Virus record (IMG/VR): IMGVR_UViG_3300008450_000098 | Location: 1-41,882 of that record | Origin: a virus | DNA length: 41,882 bases | Direction: 5' to 3' (one strand) | Shown here: positions 15,805 to 25,886 of the stretch, piece after piece | Position numbering within the stretch: position 1 is the stretch's first letter | Layout of the letters: each line of letters starts with the position of its first letter | Notes under the pieces: generated by a model | What the model saw: the letters and a program-made list of their open reading frames with translations, nothing else | What the model was told of the DNA's origin: nothing | The model's database searches: none | Made by a program: the position numbers and the translations under genes

Positions 15805-17606
15805 GCAAACTAGTCACTAACAACATTAAACTTTTTAATGTTGATCAATTTATTGAATCATTTTCGGAACCAAATTTTAATATCTACTATTATTTTATTG
15901 GTAACCCTCTTCCTTTCACTAATGATAACTCACCTCCTACCTTATACGACAATGTTCAAACAACATTGGTAGATCCCTATGAAAACATGATCTACGGTAA
16001 GAGAATCACATCATCAGACATTGTTCAGATGGCTCCAAGACACAATTGGGAGACTGGTACAGTATATTCAAAGTATTCAAGTGATGATGATGATCTACTT
16101 GATTCAAACTTTTACGTATTATCTAATGAAGGATCATCTTACAGTGTATTCAAATGCTTAGATAACAATAACGGAGCAGCTTCAACATATCGTCCTAGAC
16201 TCTCAGAGACTGCTGCTGATGATGATTTTTATTTTACTCCTGCTGATGGATATCAGTGGAAGTATATGTATTCAATAACAACCACACAGTATAATAAATT
16301 TGCGACAGCATCACATATTCCAGTTTTTGTTAATGCAAACGTCGTCGCCAATTCTATTAGCGGATCGATAGACAATATTACATTGACAGCTAGTGGAAAT
16401 GGATATTCTTCTTACACTAATGGTTATTTCCAAGAAGTCAGGGTTGGTGGTAATCCATTAATATTTGCTATTGATTCAACCACAGCATCATCCAATGCTA
16501 ACTTCTATATTAACAGTGCGTTGAAAATAACTAGTGGTACTGGTAGTGGCCAACAAAAGGTTATTACTGGTTATACTGTAGCCGGTTCAACAAGAAGGGT
16601 TGTAATTGATTCGGCGTTTTCTGTAACACCAACTACATCTTCGTTTTACGAAATTACACCTCTAGTTCAAATTACAGGAGACGGGTCTGGTGCGCAGGCA
16701 CGTGCAATAGTTAATAGTTCTAGTAATTCAATTAGTAGTATTGAAGTTGTTGAAAGAGGAAGTGGGTATACATTTGCTTCAGTTGTAATAACAGGTAACA
16801 CCGGAATTATCAACGTTGCAACAAGTACAGCAATTACCGCCAACAATGCAACAGCAAAAGTAATTATTAGTCCAAAGAATGGCCACGGCAGTAATGCAGC
16901 TGCAGAACTTGGTGCTCGATTTGTTGGTATCAGTACAACGTTTGATAGTTCTCTTTCCGGATCAAAAGTAGTTGATGAGAATGATTTTAGAGTGGTTGGA
17001 ATACTGAAGGATCCGTTGTTTTCCAATGTTGTTTTAACAATCAGCTCATCTACTGGTACTTTTACGGATGGTGAGTATGTTTATCAGAATCCTTCAAATA
17101 CAGCAAATGCATATGGTATAGTATACTCGGCAAACGATTCTGTGGTCAAGCTGACTAACGCATATGGTTTCTTTGTTACAGGAAACTCAACCGTTGGATT
17201 GTTGACAGGTAATACTAGCGGATTCACAGCTGTTTGTGATTCTTCTACCCAACCAACAACTTACTTTGATCAGACGTACAAGGTTGTGGGCAGTCTCCAA
17301 TCTGCACAAGACTTTACGGAAGACGAAGTAGTAGTTCAGAGCGGCAACGCAAATGGGTTTTACTACTCTTCAAACAGCACGGTTGTAAGATTGATTAATA
17401 AAAAAGGAACAATCAATCAGAGCGAGGCTGGTGGCGCACAGTATTATATTACTGGAGCCAATTCAGATGCTCAGTTTTTAGTTTCAGGTATTGTTCCTGC
17501 TGATCTCGTAAAGGGTACAGGAGACGTTATATATATTGAGAACTTCACACCAATAACAAAGGCAAATGGCCAAACAGAATCAATCAAATTGGTTTTGGAA
17601 TTTTAA
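15801..17606 (+). CDS. 8: gp8 baseplate wedge protein, enlarged
   Basis: A 601-residue protein, against 334 in T4 gp8. Both ends match the family. N-terminal: QMAPRHNWETGTVYSKYSSD (T4 AVIPRRDWGDTRYPDPY), YSVFKCLDNNNGA, and FTPADGYQWKYMYSI (T4 EPGDGYVWEYLFEI). C-terminal: DLVKGTGDVIYIENFTPITK (T4 DLMRHSGEMIYMENRPPII) ending SIKLVLEF (T4 INILFTF). The middle (about residues 190-560) is expanded by Gly/Thr/Ser-rich beta repeats with SGTGSGQQKVITGYT, GDGSGAQARA and VVERGSGYTFASVVI motifs. A gp8 dimer joins the wedge in T4. An 11-base gap with GAGG separates it from the next gene. Confidence 0.88.
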   Translation: MSKLVTNNIKLFNVDQFIESFSEPNFNIYYYFIGNPLPFTNDNSPPTLYDNVQTTLVDPYENMIYGKRITSSDIVQMAPRHNWETGTVYSKYSSDDDDLLDSNFYVLSNEGSSYSVFKCLDNNNGAASTYRPRLSETAADDDFYFTPADGYQWKYMYSITTTQYNKFATASHIPVFVNANVVANSISGSIDNITLTASGNGYSSYTNGYFQEVRVGGNPLIFAIDSTTASSNANFYINSALKITSGTGSGQQKVITGYTVAGSTRRVVIDSAFSVTPTTSSFYEITPLVQITGDGSGAQARAIVNSSSNSISSIEVVERGSGYTFASVVITGNTGIINVATSTAITANNATAKVIISPKNGHGSNAAAELGARFVGISTTFDSSLSGSKVVDENDFRVVGILKDPLFSNVVLTISSSTGTFTDGEYVYQNPSNTANAYGIVYSANDSVVKLTNAYGFFVTGNSTVGLLTGNTSGFTAVCDSSTQPTTYFDQTYKVVGSLQSAQDFTEDEVVVQSGNANGFYYSSNSTVVRLINKKGTINQSEAGGAQYYITGANSDAQFLVSGIVPADLVKGTGDVIYIENFTPITKANGQTESIKLVLEF

Positions 17607-17617
17607 TAGAGGAATAA

Positions 17618-20600
17618 ATGGCACTTAACACCGATTTCAACGTATCGCCTTATTTTGATGATTACAACGAAGAAAAGAACTTTCACCGGGTTCTTTTTAG
17701 ACCAGCTGTTCCTGTTCAAGCAAGGGAACTCACACAGCTTCAGACTATTCTTCAAAATCAAGTTGAGAGATTCGGGGACAACATTTATAGACAAGGTACA
17801 ATCATCAAAGGTTGTAGTCTTAATTTTGATTTCAACTATACCTATATTAAAATCAACGACTTACAGGTTGATGGCCAGACAACTCTTGTCTCGGATTATG
17901 CTAATGGATATATCCAAGACTCGGCAAACCTTAAAGCTGAAATCGTAAATTATGTACAAGGATTGGAGTCGCAAGATCCAGACTTGTCTACTTTGTTTAT
18001 TAAGTACATAAACACGGGTACTGGCGGTAAGAAAACATATGCAAATAGTGATGTATTGACTGTCTATGCAAGAGACTACTCTATACAATCTATTACTATA
18101 AGTTCAGCTGGTACGTTGTATAATAATACAGATGTTATTGTTTTCACTAGCAACACCGGTACCGGTGCTTCTGCTAACCTAGTTACTTATGCAAACGGAT
18201 CTATTAGAGATGTTGTTATTTCTGATGGTGGGTCTGGATATTTGACTGCACCTACTCTTACAATTACAACTTCAACTGGATCATCTGGAGCTCTAACAGC
18301 TCTCAACTATATTGCAGAGATAAGAGTTGCTAACTCTTCTTTCACAGCTCCAGTAGGTACTGGTGCAGCAGTAAGCGTTGGTGATGGTATCATATATCAA
18401 AGAGGTCATTTTGTAAGAGTGCAAGAGCAAACAGCTATTGCTGCCAAGTATACTAATGAGCCTGATGGTGTTGCTCTTGGATTTGTTACCACAGAGTCGA
18501 TTGTAAACAACAGTGTCGACTCGACTTTGCTTGATAATGCTCAGGGGTATAGTAACTATACAGCACCTGGTGCTCATAGATTAAAACTTACTCCGTCACT
18601 AGTTGCTATATCGACAGCAAATGCTGCAAGCAATGCTGAATTCTTGAGTATATTAGAATTCCAGAACGGACAAATCACAAAGAGAAAAACTGGCACAGAA
18701 TTCAATTCTGTTGCATCTGAGCTTGCAAAAAGAACAAGAGAAGAAAGTGGAAACTACGTTGTTAAGCCTTTCTCAATTTACACAGAAGAAAAGACTAGTA
18801 ATACAACTCATTTAAATTTAGCTGTTAGTTCTGGTGTTGGATATGTTGATGGTTTTAGAGCTGAGTTAACCGGAACCGTTCGTGTTCCTGTTAGAAAGGG
18901 AACAGATACCACCACAAGTAATAATCAAACAATTAGCACTAATTTTGGTAACTACGTGGTTGTCAATGAAGTACTTGGTAATTTTGATTTCTCTACTGGA
19001 TCTACAGTAAATCTAAGAGACGTAGCAGCGACAGATAGTACAGATAATTTTGGTGGAGATCCTAATTCACCCGGTTCTATTATTGGTTCAGCAAAAGTTA
19101 AATCATTTATGTACGAATCGGGTACGCCTGGCACTCCAAGTTGCAGATATAGATTGTATCTGTTCAACATTACTATGACACCAGGAAAAGTATTCTCTGA
19201 TGTTAGATCTATACAGGTGACTGGTGGTGTAGCTGATGTTGTACTTGTTGATGGTAGTGCAGAACTAAAAGAAACAAGTTATGATTCACTAATATTTACC
19301 TCTGGTGCAAGTGCTGTTAGTTTCTTTTCAAACGAACAGTTTATCTATAGAAAAGTAGGATCTACATCAATTCTGGGATCTGGAATCGCCTCTGTTCCAT
19401 TAACAGGATCAGAAGAATTTCCATACACTGCATCGAGCACCTTAAATGATACACAAGAGCTCGACTTCATCGTAATTCCAACTGCTAATGCACACTCTAC
19501 AACTAACCTAACTGGTAATGTATCGACGTCTGGTAACGTTGTAACCGGAACCGCAGGGTTCAGTGACTTCATTACAGATCTTGATATTGGTGACTATATT
19601 AAGTTCTCTGGAAACAATTCTTACTACAGAGTGAGTACTATATCTTCTGCAACCTCTCTAACAATAGAGGGTAGTACAGGTCCAGCTGTATCATCTAACA
19701 CAATTTCATACGCATTTCCTAAAAACATTCCCATAAGATTGGATAGAGGAACTGCAAACGTTTCCATTGATAGTAATGGTAATACCGCATCAGTATTCGT
19801 TGGTGGTACAATCAGTGGCACTACATCTGCCACTGTATATCATAACTCAAAAGTTGACGGAGCAAGTCCTAAAGCCAAGACTGTTGTAAAGAGCGTATAT
19901 GTTAAGTTATCTACAGATAAATTATCTGCAAACACCAAAGGACCTTGGAGCATAGGTGTTCCTGATGCTTACAAACTTGTCGGTGTCTATGTTGGGTCAA
20001 GCAACACATATTCTAACTCAACTACCAACTACGCATCTAGTTTTGAGCTAATTACAGGACAGACAGATAACATATACGGTCTTGCTAGTATCCGAAAGAA
20101 ACCTGGAAGTTCTCTTTCGCTTTCAGCAACAAACAACTTGTTGGTTAGAGTAGATTTGTTTACACATGGTACTGGATACTATTTGTCAACAGAGTCATAC
20201 CCAGTTGACGACGCAACAACTCCGCTACCTGCTAATAAGATTAGAACAGAGGATATTCCGTACTATCGTTCTCCTAGAGATAACAAGTACTTTAACTTGA
20301 GAGACTCGATAGATTTTAGACCAATTGTTGCTAACACTGCTAATGCAGCTGCTACCTCTGTGGCTGGTGCTTCTGTTGACCCGTTGAGTACAGAAACCCT
20401 GTCAGGTACTTTGTATTTCCCAACACCTAACGAGTCTTTTGAAGCAGACATCACTCACTATCTACGCAGAGTGGATACTATTGTAATTGATGGATACGGA
20501 AGCGTATCGGTAGTTGAAGGTAAGCCTGAATTGAATCCAGTAGCACCGAGAGCTACAGATGGTACGATGAAACTAGGAACTGTTATTGTTCCTCCATATC

Positions 20601-23600
20601 CATCACTATCTCCAAAAGCTGCTACAGCGGCTCAGAGATTTGAGTATAGCACACTTGTCAAACAAGATCAGGTGAAGGGCTATACTATGCAGGATATTAA
20701 ACAAATTGAAGATAGAATAAACAGACTTGAGTATTATTCGTTGTTAAATACTTTGGAAAAGAATACTACTGATCTTGTCATCCCTAGTGAAGCAAATAAT
20801 CAAGTATCAAGATTCAAGAATGGGTTCTTTGCTGAATCATTCTCTTCTTACGATATATCGAATGTGAATGATCCTGAGTATAGCATTTATATTGATACAA
20901 CAACCTCTACAGCTAGACCTCAGATTGAAAAAACACATATTCAACTTATAGCAAATACAACTGCATCATCTAATGTAACTATCAAAGGCGAGTATGCTTT
21001 GATTGATTACACAGAATCTACATTCCTAGACCAACCTATAGCTAACAAGACTAGAAATCCAGCGCAGTTGTTCTGGACTTTTTTTGGTAGAGTTCAGTTG
21101 TTTCCAAAATATGATGATTACTATGATATTAACAAGGGAAGTGTTAACGTTACAATTGATCTTGCTACTCCTATCAACAACTTGACCAAGTCAATTAATG
21201 ATAATGTTGCGTTTAAAAAAGATGCCAAGCAGATAACAACAGTACCTATAACTGGCTTTTCAACAGTTAGAGCTGCAACTACTACACAGGAAGGTATTGA
21301 TCAAAGAACATTAAGAACAACCACAAATACAACGGTAAACTCTCTGCAACCAGGAGATACTACACTCAACATGCAGCAAGTTGGTGAGTTTGTTACTGAT
21401 TTTGGAATGAAGCCATATATTAGAGCGCAGGATTTGACATTTGTTGCTGTTGGTTTGAGACCTAATGCTATCCACTATGTGTTCTTTGACAAGGTCAATG
21501 TGTCACAGTATTGCCAACAAGCAACTATAAGCAATATTGAAACAATGGATCCTCGTGGTATTCCGTATGAGCCAAATGCAAAACTTGTAGGTTCAAGAGG
21601 CGATGTAATGACTACTGATGCAAATGGAACCTTACTGGGAGTTTTTTCTATACCAGAAGACACATTCTTTGTTGGTGAGAGATCTTTGTTGATATCTGAT
21701 AATAGTAACATTGATTCTCAAGAAACTGCCATATCTTCTGCAGTTATATCGTATAACGCGTACAACTTCTATAAAGATTCCACATCTCTAACAGTAACAA
21801 CAAAAAACCCAGGTACTCTTACTCTTAAGACAGATACAGAATCAAGTTTTTTAGATACCACGGAGACAAGATTAACTCCAAGATTACCACCTCCTCGTCC
21901 ACCTTGTTGCTGTTTTGTTAAAGGAACAAAGATTCTAATGGTAGATGGTTCTTATAAAAACATTGAAGATGTGGAGTTAGAAGATATTGTTATTGGTAAG
22001 AATGGATCACAAAACCGTGTCTTGAAATTCTTGAGACCTAAACTTGGAGATACTGGTGCCACAATGATTGCTTTCAACGGTGGTAAACCTTTCATGACAA
22101 GTGACCATCCAGTATATGTTAGAGGATATGGTTGGAAGTCGTTTGATCCAGTGATGACGGAAAGCAAATATTCAATGGCTGTTGGTATGTATCAGGTTGG
22201 AGATGTAATAGAAACAGATAATGGTTCAGGTTTTGAAATAAAATCAATTGAAGAACATACCGATCAAGATCAAGATCAGACAATTTACAACTTTAGTCTT
22301 AGTGGCAATCATACTTACATTGCTGATGGACTCGTGGTTCATAATAAAGATCCACTAGCCCAGACATTTAATATTAACAATAACGATGGATCTGATGGTG
22401 TGTACTTAACTAAGTTAGACTTATTCTTCAGTGCAAAAGATCCCTCTTTAGGAATTACCGTTCAAATTCGACAAACAGAAAATGGATATCCTGCTCCTTT
22501 TGTACTTGGTGAGAAGTTTATTAATAACTCTTCTATCAACACAAGTACTAACGGATCAACTGCTACTACAGTTACATTTGATACACCAATATATCTCAAA
22601 GCTGGAAGCGATTATACAGTGGTGGTTGTACCAGAACAATATAGTCCTGGATTCTTACTATGGGTTGGTGAGACTGGTGTTCCAGATATAGCAAACACTG
22701 CTTTGGTTTCTAACCAAAACTGGGGTTCCGGTGTTATGTTCCTATCATCCAATGATACAGCGTGGACTCCTTATCAGGGCGAGGATATCAAATTTAAGAT
22801 ATATGTTGCTAACTTTGCAAAGACATCAGCAACTCTGGTGTTGGAAAACGCTCCATACGAATTCTTGAGCTTATCAAATGCATCTGGTACATTTACTCCG
22901 GCCGAAGGAGTAGCTCAAAAATCAAACACATACCTATCCGGAACATTTACTTGTAACACTACTAGTGCTGTAGTTAACACCACATCGTCACAAACAAGTG
23001 CGTTGTCTGTTGGTGACTATGTGTTAGTTGCTGCTGCGAATACCCTTGTACCAAAAACCGGAACTGTTACAGTTGGAAGTACATCAATTACCAATGTTAC
23101 TGGCTCGGGTACTGACTTTGCTAATCAATATTCAGTAGGTGATTATTTATTGATTAGCAACGATATTCGTGAGGTGGTATCGATTGCTGCTAATGGTACT
23201 CTACTAGCAATCGATGCTCCTTTGAGTGCTTCAGTTTCTGGGGTCGCTCATTTTGGAGTTACAGAGAAGCTTCAGATTTCAAGAGTTAATTCTGTCAACA
23301 CAACAGCTGTTACACTTAAAGATACACCACGATATCTAATAGATGGAAGTAATACAAACTTCTACGGTGCAGTTCAAAAAGTTGTTAGAGCAACAATAGA
23401 TGTAATTGATGACAACAAACTTATTTTGAAAGATTCTAATGCTGCAAATTCAATATTTAAATTTGAAGCTGGAAAGAGAATTGTTGGAGAAACATCACAA
23501 GCAACCGCTACGATTGTTTCTGTTGATGATAAGACTGTCAACTTCTTAGAATCTCATATGAGATACATTTCTCCTCCGACTACATCTGTTACTCAGATAC

Positions 23601-24535
23601 AGAATATTGACTCCTTAGCTGGATCTGGATCTAATACTGTAATCATGGAAGGGGTTTCTAATAGTATTAAGTATGAAGGTGAAATTAAATCTAGAAGTAA
23701 TGAAATTACAAGTGGATCTAAATCATTAAAAGTTTATGCAAATCTTAACCGTGCAAATACTTTTAATAATGTTTCACCAGTTGTTGATACTGTTCCAGTT
23801 AGTGCTGTACTACTTAAAAATATTATTAATAATGATTATACAGACGAGACAACAAGATATGGTAATTCACAAGTAAGATATATTTCCAAGAACGTCATAT
23901 TATCTGATGGACTTGAAGCAGAGGATATGAAAGTATTCATCACTGCTTACAAACCAACATCATCAGATATTCTAGTATATGGAAAATTGCTTTCTAGTGA
24001 TGATAATGAATCTTTTGATAGTAAAGATTGGACCTTACTTGAACAAGTAACAGAAGCTAGTCTTTACAGTGATTCTTTGAATGAGAGTAACTTCATTGAA
24101 TATGAATACGGATTCAAATTAACACCTCCTTCTTCTTCATTGGTGGGTGTAATTACATCTTCAAGCAATACTACACTAACAGGATCTGGATCAACATTCA
24201 GTTCTTCATTAGTAGCTAATGATGTTATTAAGGTTGTTCAATCTAACACACTGACTGGCTATGATATTGCGGTTGTTGATGCTGTTGCTAATAACACAAG
24301 CCTAACATTAAAAGCTAACACCTCTTTCAGCGGTTCAGCATCTCTAGAAAAGGTTACACAGCCAGGTGCTGCGTTCAAATACAACAGAGAAAGCAACGTT
24401 ATCACATATCTAGATAGCAACCGTGGTCGTCACTCAATGTACAAGACGTTTGCTATAAAGGTTGTACTAGTTTCAAGCTCATCAAAGTACGTTCCTATTC
24501 TTAAAGATGTGAGAGCATTAGCAGTTTCTATTTGA
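17618..24535 (+). CDS. Giant baseplate/fibre virion protein: DUF4815-like N-terminus and internal Hint domain
   Basis: A 2305-residue protein directly after gp8, where T4 has gp9 and gp10. I do not recognise a single T4 equivalent. The N-terminus (NVSPYFDDYNEEKNFHRVLF, then RPAVPVQARELTQLQTILQN) matches the DUF4815 pattern of marine phage virion proteins. Repeated GSGYLTAPTLTI-type and GTGTxF-type beta modules follow. A Hint domain occupies about residues 1432-1576. It is followed immediately by DPLAQTFNI and VYLTKLDLFFSAKD, a conserved block of large marine phage virion proteins. A helical segment at about 1025-1050 (MQDIKQIEDRINRLEYYSLL) probably trimerises. The C-terminus has VITYLDSNRGRHSMYKTFAI. 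It probably forms part of the outer baseplate or a fibre base. The ribosome binding site is GAGG before the ATG. Confidence 0.8.
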   Translation: MALNTDFNVSPYFDDYNEEKNFHRVLFRPAVPVQARELTQLQTILQNQVERFGDNIYRQGTIIKGCSLNFDFNYTYIKINDLQVDGQTTLVSDYANGYIQDSANLKAEIVNYVQGLESQDPDLSTLFIKYINTGTGGKKTYANSDVLTVYARDYSIQSITISSAGTLYNNTDVIVFTSNTGTGASANLVTYANGSIRDVVISDGGSGYLTAPTLTITTSTGSSGALTALNYIAEIRVANSSFTAPVGTGAAVSVGDGIIYQRGHFVRVQEQTAIAAKYTNEPDGVALGFVTTESIVNNSVDSTLLDNAQGYSNYTAPGAHRLKLTPSLVAISTANAASNAEFLSILEFQNGQITKRKTGTEFNSVASELAKRTREESGNYVVKPFSIYTEEKTSNTTHLNLAVSSGVGYVDGFRAELTGTVRVPVRKGTDTTTSNNQTISTNFGNYVVVNEVLGNFDFSTGSTVNLRDVAATDSTDNFGGDPNSPGSIIGSAKVKSFMYESGTPGTPSCRYRLYLFNITMTPGKVFSDVRSIQVTGGVADVVLVDGSAELKETSYDSLIFTSGASAVSFFSNEQFIYRKVGSTSILGSGIASVPLTGSEEFPYTASSTLNDTQELDFIVIPTANAHSTTNLTGNVSTSGNVVTGTAGFSDFITDLDIGDYIKFSGNNSYYRVSTISSATSLTIEGSTGPAVSSNTISYAFPKNIPIRLDRGTANVSIDSNGNTASVFVGGTISGTTSATVYHNSKVDGASPKAKTVVKSVYVKLSTDKLSANTKGPWSIGVPDAYKLVGVYVGSSNTYSNSTTNYASSFELITGQTDNIYGLASIRKKPGSSLSLSATNNLLVRVDLFTHGTGYYLSTESYPVDDATTPLPANKIRTEDIPYYRSPRDNKYFNLRDSIDFRPIVANTANAAATSVAGASVDPLSTETLSGTLYFPTPNESFEADITHYLRRVDTIVIDGYGSVSVVEGKPELNPVAPRATDGTMKLGTVIVPPYPSLSPKAATAAQRFEYSTLVKQDQVKGYTMQDIKQIEDRINRLEYYSLLNTLEKNTTDLVIPSEANNQVSRFKNGFFAESFSSYDISNVNDPEYSIYIDTTTSTARPQIEKTHIQLIANTTASSNVTIKGEYALIDYTESTFLDQPIANKTRNPAQLFWTFFGRVQLFPKYDDYYDINKGSVNVTIDLATPINNLTKSINDNVAFKKDAKQITTVPITGFSTVRAATTTQEGIDQRTLRTTTNTTVNSLQPGDTTLNMQQVGEFVTDFGMKPYIRAQDLTFVAVGLRPNAIHYVFFDKVNVSQYCQQATISNIETMDPRGIPYEPNAKLVGSRGDVMTTDANGTLLGVFSIPEDTFFVGERSLLISDNSNIDSQETAISSAVISYNAYNFYKDSTSLTVTTKNPGTLTLKTDTESSFLDTTETRLTPRLPPPRPPCCCFVKGTKILMVDGSYKNIEDVELEDIVIGKNGSQNRVLKFLRPKLGDTGATMIAFNGGKPFMTSDHPVYVRGYGWKSFDPVMTESKYSMAVGMYQVGDVIETDNGSGFEIKSIEEHTDQDQDQTIYNFSLSGNHTYIADGLVVHNKDPLAQTFNINNNDGSDGVYLTKLDLFFSAKDPSLGITVQIRQTENGYPAPFVLGEKFINNSSINTSTNGSTATTVTFDTPIYLKAGSDYTVVVVPEQYSPGFLLWVGETGVPDIANTALVSNQNWGSGVMFLSSNDTAWTPYQGEDIKFKIYVANFAKTSATLVLENAPYEFLSLSNASGTFTPAEGVAQKSNTYLSGTFTCNTTSAVVNTTSSQTSALSVGDYVLVAAANTLVPKTGTVTVGSTSITNVTGSGTDFANQYSVGDYLLISNDIREVVSIAANGTLLAIDAPLSASVSGVAHFGVTEKLQISRVNSVNTTAVTLKDTPRYLIDGSNTNFYGAVQKVVRATIDVIDDNKLILKDSNAANSIFKFEAGKRIVGETSQATATIVSVDDKTVNFLESHMRYISPPTTSVTQIQNIDSLAGSGSNTVIMEGVSNSIKYEGEIKSRSNEITSGSKSLKVYANLNRANTFNNVSPVVDTVPVSAVLLKNIINNDYTDETTRYGNSQVRYISKNVILSDGLEAEDMKVFITAYKPTSSDILVYGKLLSSDDNESFDSKDWTLLEQVTEASLYSDSLNESNFIEYEYGFKLTPPSSSLVGVITSSSNTTLTGSGSTFSSSLVANDVIKVVQSNTLTGYDIAVVDAVANNTSLTLKANTSFSGSASLEKVTQPGAAFKYNRESNVITYLDSNRGRHSMYKTFAIKVVLVSSSSKYVPILKDVRALAVSI
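21905..22348 (+). other. Hint (intein / bacterial intein-like) autoprocessing domain coding segment
   Basis: Residues about 1430-1577 of the 2305-residue protein. Block A: three cysteines after a PPPRPP linker, then CFVKGTKILMVDGSYKNIED, with Cys1432 the likely first residue. Block B: MTSDHPVYVRGYGWKSF with the TxxH residues (T, S, D, H). Blocks F/G: YNFSLSGNHTYIADGLVVHN, ending in the catalytic His1575-Asn1576. The +1 residue is Lys1577, not Cys, Ser or Thr, as in type A bacterial intein-like domains. At about 145 residues it is mini-intein sized and has no room for a homing endonuclease. Confidence 0.88.
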
Positions 24536-24539
24536 TAAT

Positions 24540-24764
24540 ATGAATCCGGTAGCAAAAACAGAAAAGGAAGACTTTTTGAGGGATACTACGAATCATGCGT
24601 TAATAAATACCAATGTTAGCGCATACAAACAATATGTTCAGCAGCGTGAATCTCAGAAAAAAGTTATGGATATTGAGAGCGAGGTGACTTCATTGAAAAA
24701 AGATGTTACTGATATAAAAGAGATGCTAATGATTTTAATTAAACAAAACAGTAAAGAGAACTAA
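24540..24764 (+). CDS. Small coiled-coil protein
   Basis: A 74-residue protein of unknown function. The C-terminal half (MDIESEVTSLKKDVTDIKEM followed by LMILIKQN) has regular hydrophobic spacing and should form a coiled coil. The N-terminus is polar. It lies between the giant Hint protein (4-base gap) and the first fibre gene (3-base gap), clearly in the same transcript. It could be a fibre trimerisation or assembly helper; that is inference from position and size. No strong Shine-Dalgarno is seen. Confidence 0.7.
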   Translation: MNPVAKTEKEDFLRDTTNHALINTNVSAYKQYVQQRESQKKVMDIESEVTSLKKDVTDIKEMLMILIKQNSKEN

Positions 24765-24767
24765 CAA

Positions 24768-25877
24768 ATGGCTCTGGCTACCTCAAATGTAAACACAGTA
24801 ACTGACTCGTTTCAAAATTGGATTGATAAAACCAATGAGTTACTTGCTGCATATTCTACTACAATCGTTACAACAGCTGCTAACAGTGAAGGTGGGTCTA
24901 CGACCGGTAACGGTACTGTAAACGGTATATTCACAGCAAACTCAGTAACAGTTAATGGTAATACTACTTTTGGTCTCAGAGGTGGTAATACAACAACGGC
25001 AAATGTTCTCTATATTACCAGTAACGTATCGATTGGTAACACCACAGTAAATACTGTTATATCAACAACTACAATTGATACTGACTTACAGTTGACCGTA
25101 GCTGGTAACACTACTCTAAGTGGTGCACTACAAACAATATCAGGTAATGCAAATTTTGACTCTGGTGTTCTTTTTGTTGATGCGACCAGCAATAGAGTTG
25201 GTATCAATAATACTGCACCCGGTGTTGCATTTGTTGTAACAGGAGCAGCTAATGTATCTGTTTCAGTAAACTCTGCATTACTAACGGTTGGTACATCATT
25301 TATTGCAAATACTACAGGTGCTTTTCATACTGGTGTAGTAAATGCTGGAAGCTTTACAACTACTGGCTTAGTTGCAAATGCAACTGTAATTGTACCAACA
25401 TCCAATACAGTACTACTTGGTAATTCAACTGGCAGATTCATTATTTCAGCAAATACTGGTAACTTCAGTGGTAATGTTGTTATCACAGGAACAGCAAATG
25501 TATCAAGTACGTTGAATGTTACAGACAGCGTTGTTGTTAATACGTTTGCAACATTTTTGACTTTTGCAAATACCGACATGGGGTCCAATACAACGGCAAG
25601 TTGTACTGCTATAAGTTTTCCAAAGGCAAGTTATCAATCTGGTGAACTTTTAGTTTACACAAATAAGGGTTCTGAATATCAGATCACAAAGATTTTATTT
25701 GCCCACAACGGTACCGATGTTAACCAAACCATATACGGTACTCTTGTGTCACCTTCGAGTTCCTCTGAACTGGCAAATAATATAACCTTAACTGTAAATG
25801 GAGCTAATGTAGACGTCAATTTAAGGCAGAGGGTTAGTAACTCTTCTGTTAAGATTCTTGCAAATATGCTTATTTAA
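24768..25877 (+). CDS. Fibre protein with NST-rich repeats, no S74 domain
   Basis: A 369-residue Asn/Thr/Ser/Val-rich protein. It contains repeats found in the larger fibres downstream: VNSALLTVGTSFIANTTGAF, FHTGVVNAGSFTT, and TNRVGINNTAPGVAFVV. The N-terminus (about 1-45) is a helical segment with FQNWIDKTNELLAAYST, probably the virion attachment part. The C-terminal 100 residues (about 270-369) are different: a compact beta domain with CTAISFPKASYQSGELLVYT and ITKILFAHNGTDVNQTIYGT. It lacks the C-terminal chaperone domain of its neighbours, so it may need the neighbouring proteins or fold alone. Confidence 0.75.
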   Translation: MALATSNVNTVTDSFQNWIDKTNELLAAYSTTIVTTAANSEGGSTTGNGTVNGIFTANSVTVNGNTTFGLRGGNTTTANVLYITSNVSIGNTTVNTVISTTTIDTDLQLTVAGNTTLSGALQTISGNANFDSGVLFVDATSNRVGINNTAPGVAFVVTGAANVSVSVNSALLTVGTSFIANTTGAFHTGVVNAGSFTTTGLVANATVIVPTSNTVLLGNSTGRFIISANTGNFSGNVVITGTANVSSTLNVTDSVVVNTFATFLTFANTDMGSNTTASCTAISFPKASYQSGELLVYTNKGSEYQITKILFAHNGTDVNQTIYGTLVSPSSSSELANNITLTVNGANVDVNLRQRVSNSSVKILANMLI

Positions 25878-25886
25878 GAATAGCTA

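Noticed and set aside
21905-22348. Conventional splicing intein with homing endonuclease
   Set aside because: The domain is only about 145 residues, has no endonuclease motifs, and the +1 residue is Lys rather than Cys, Ser or Thr.
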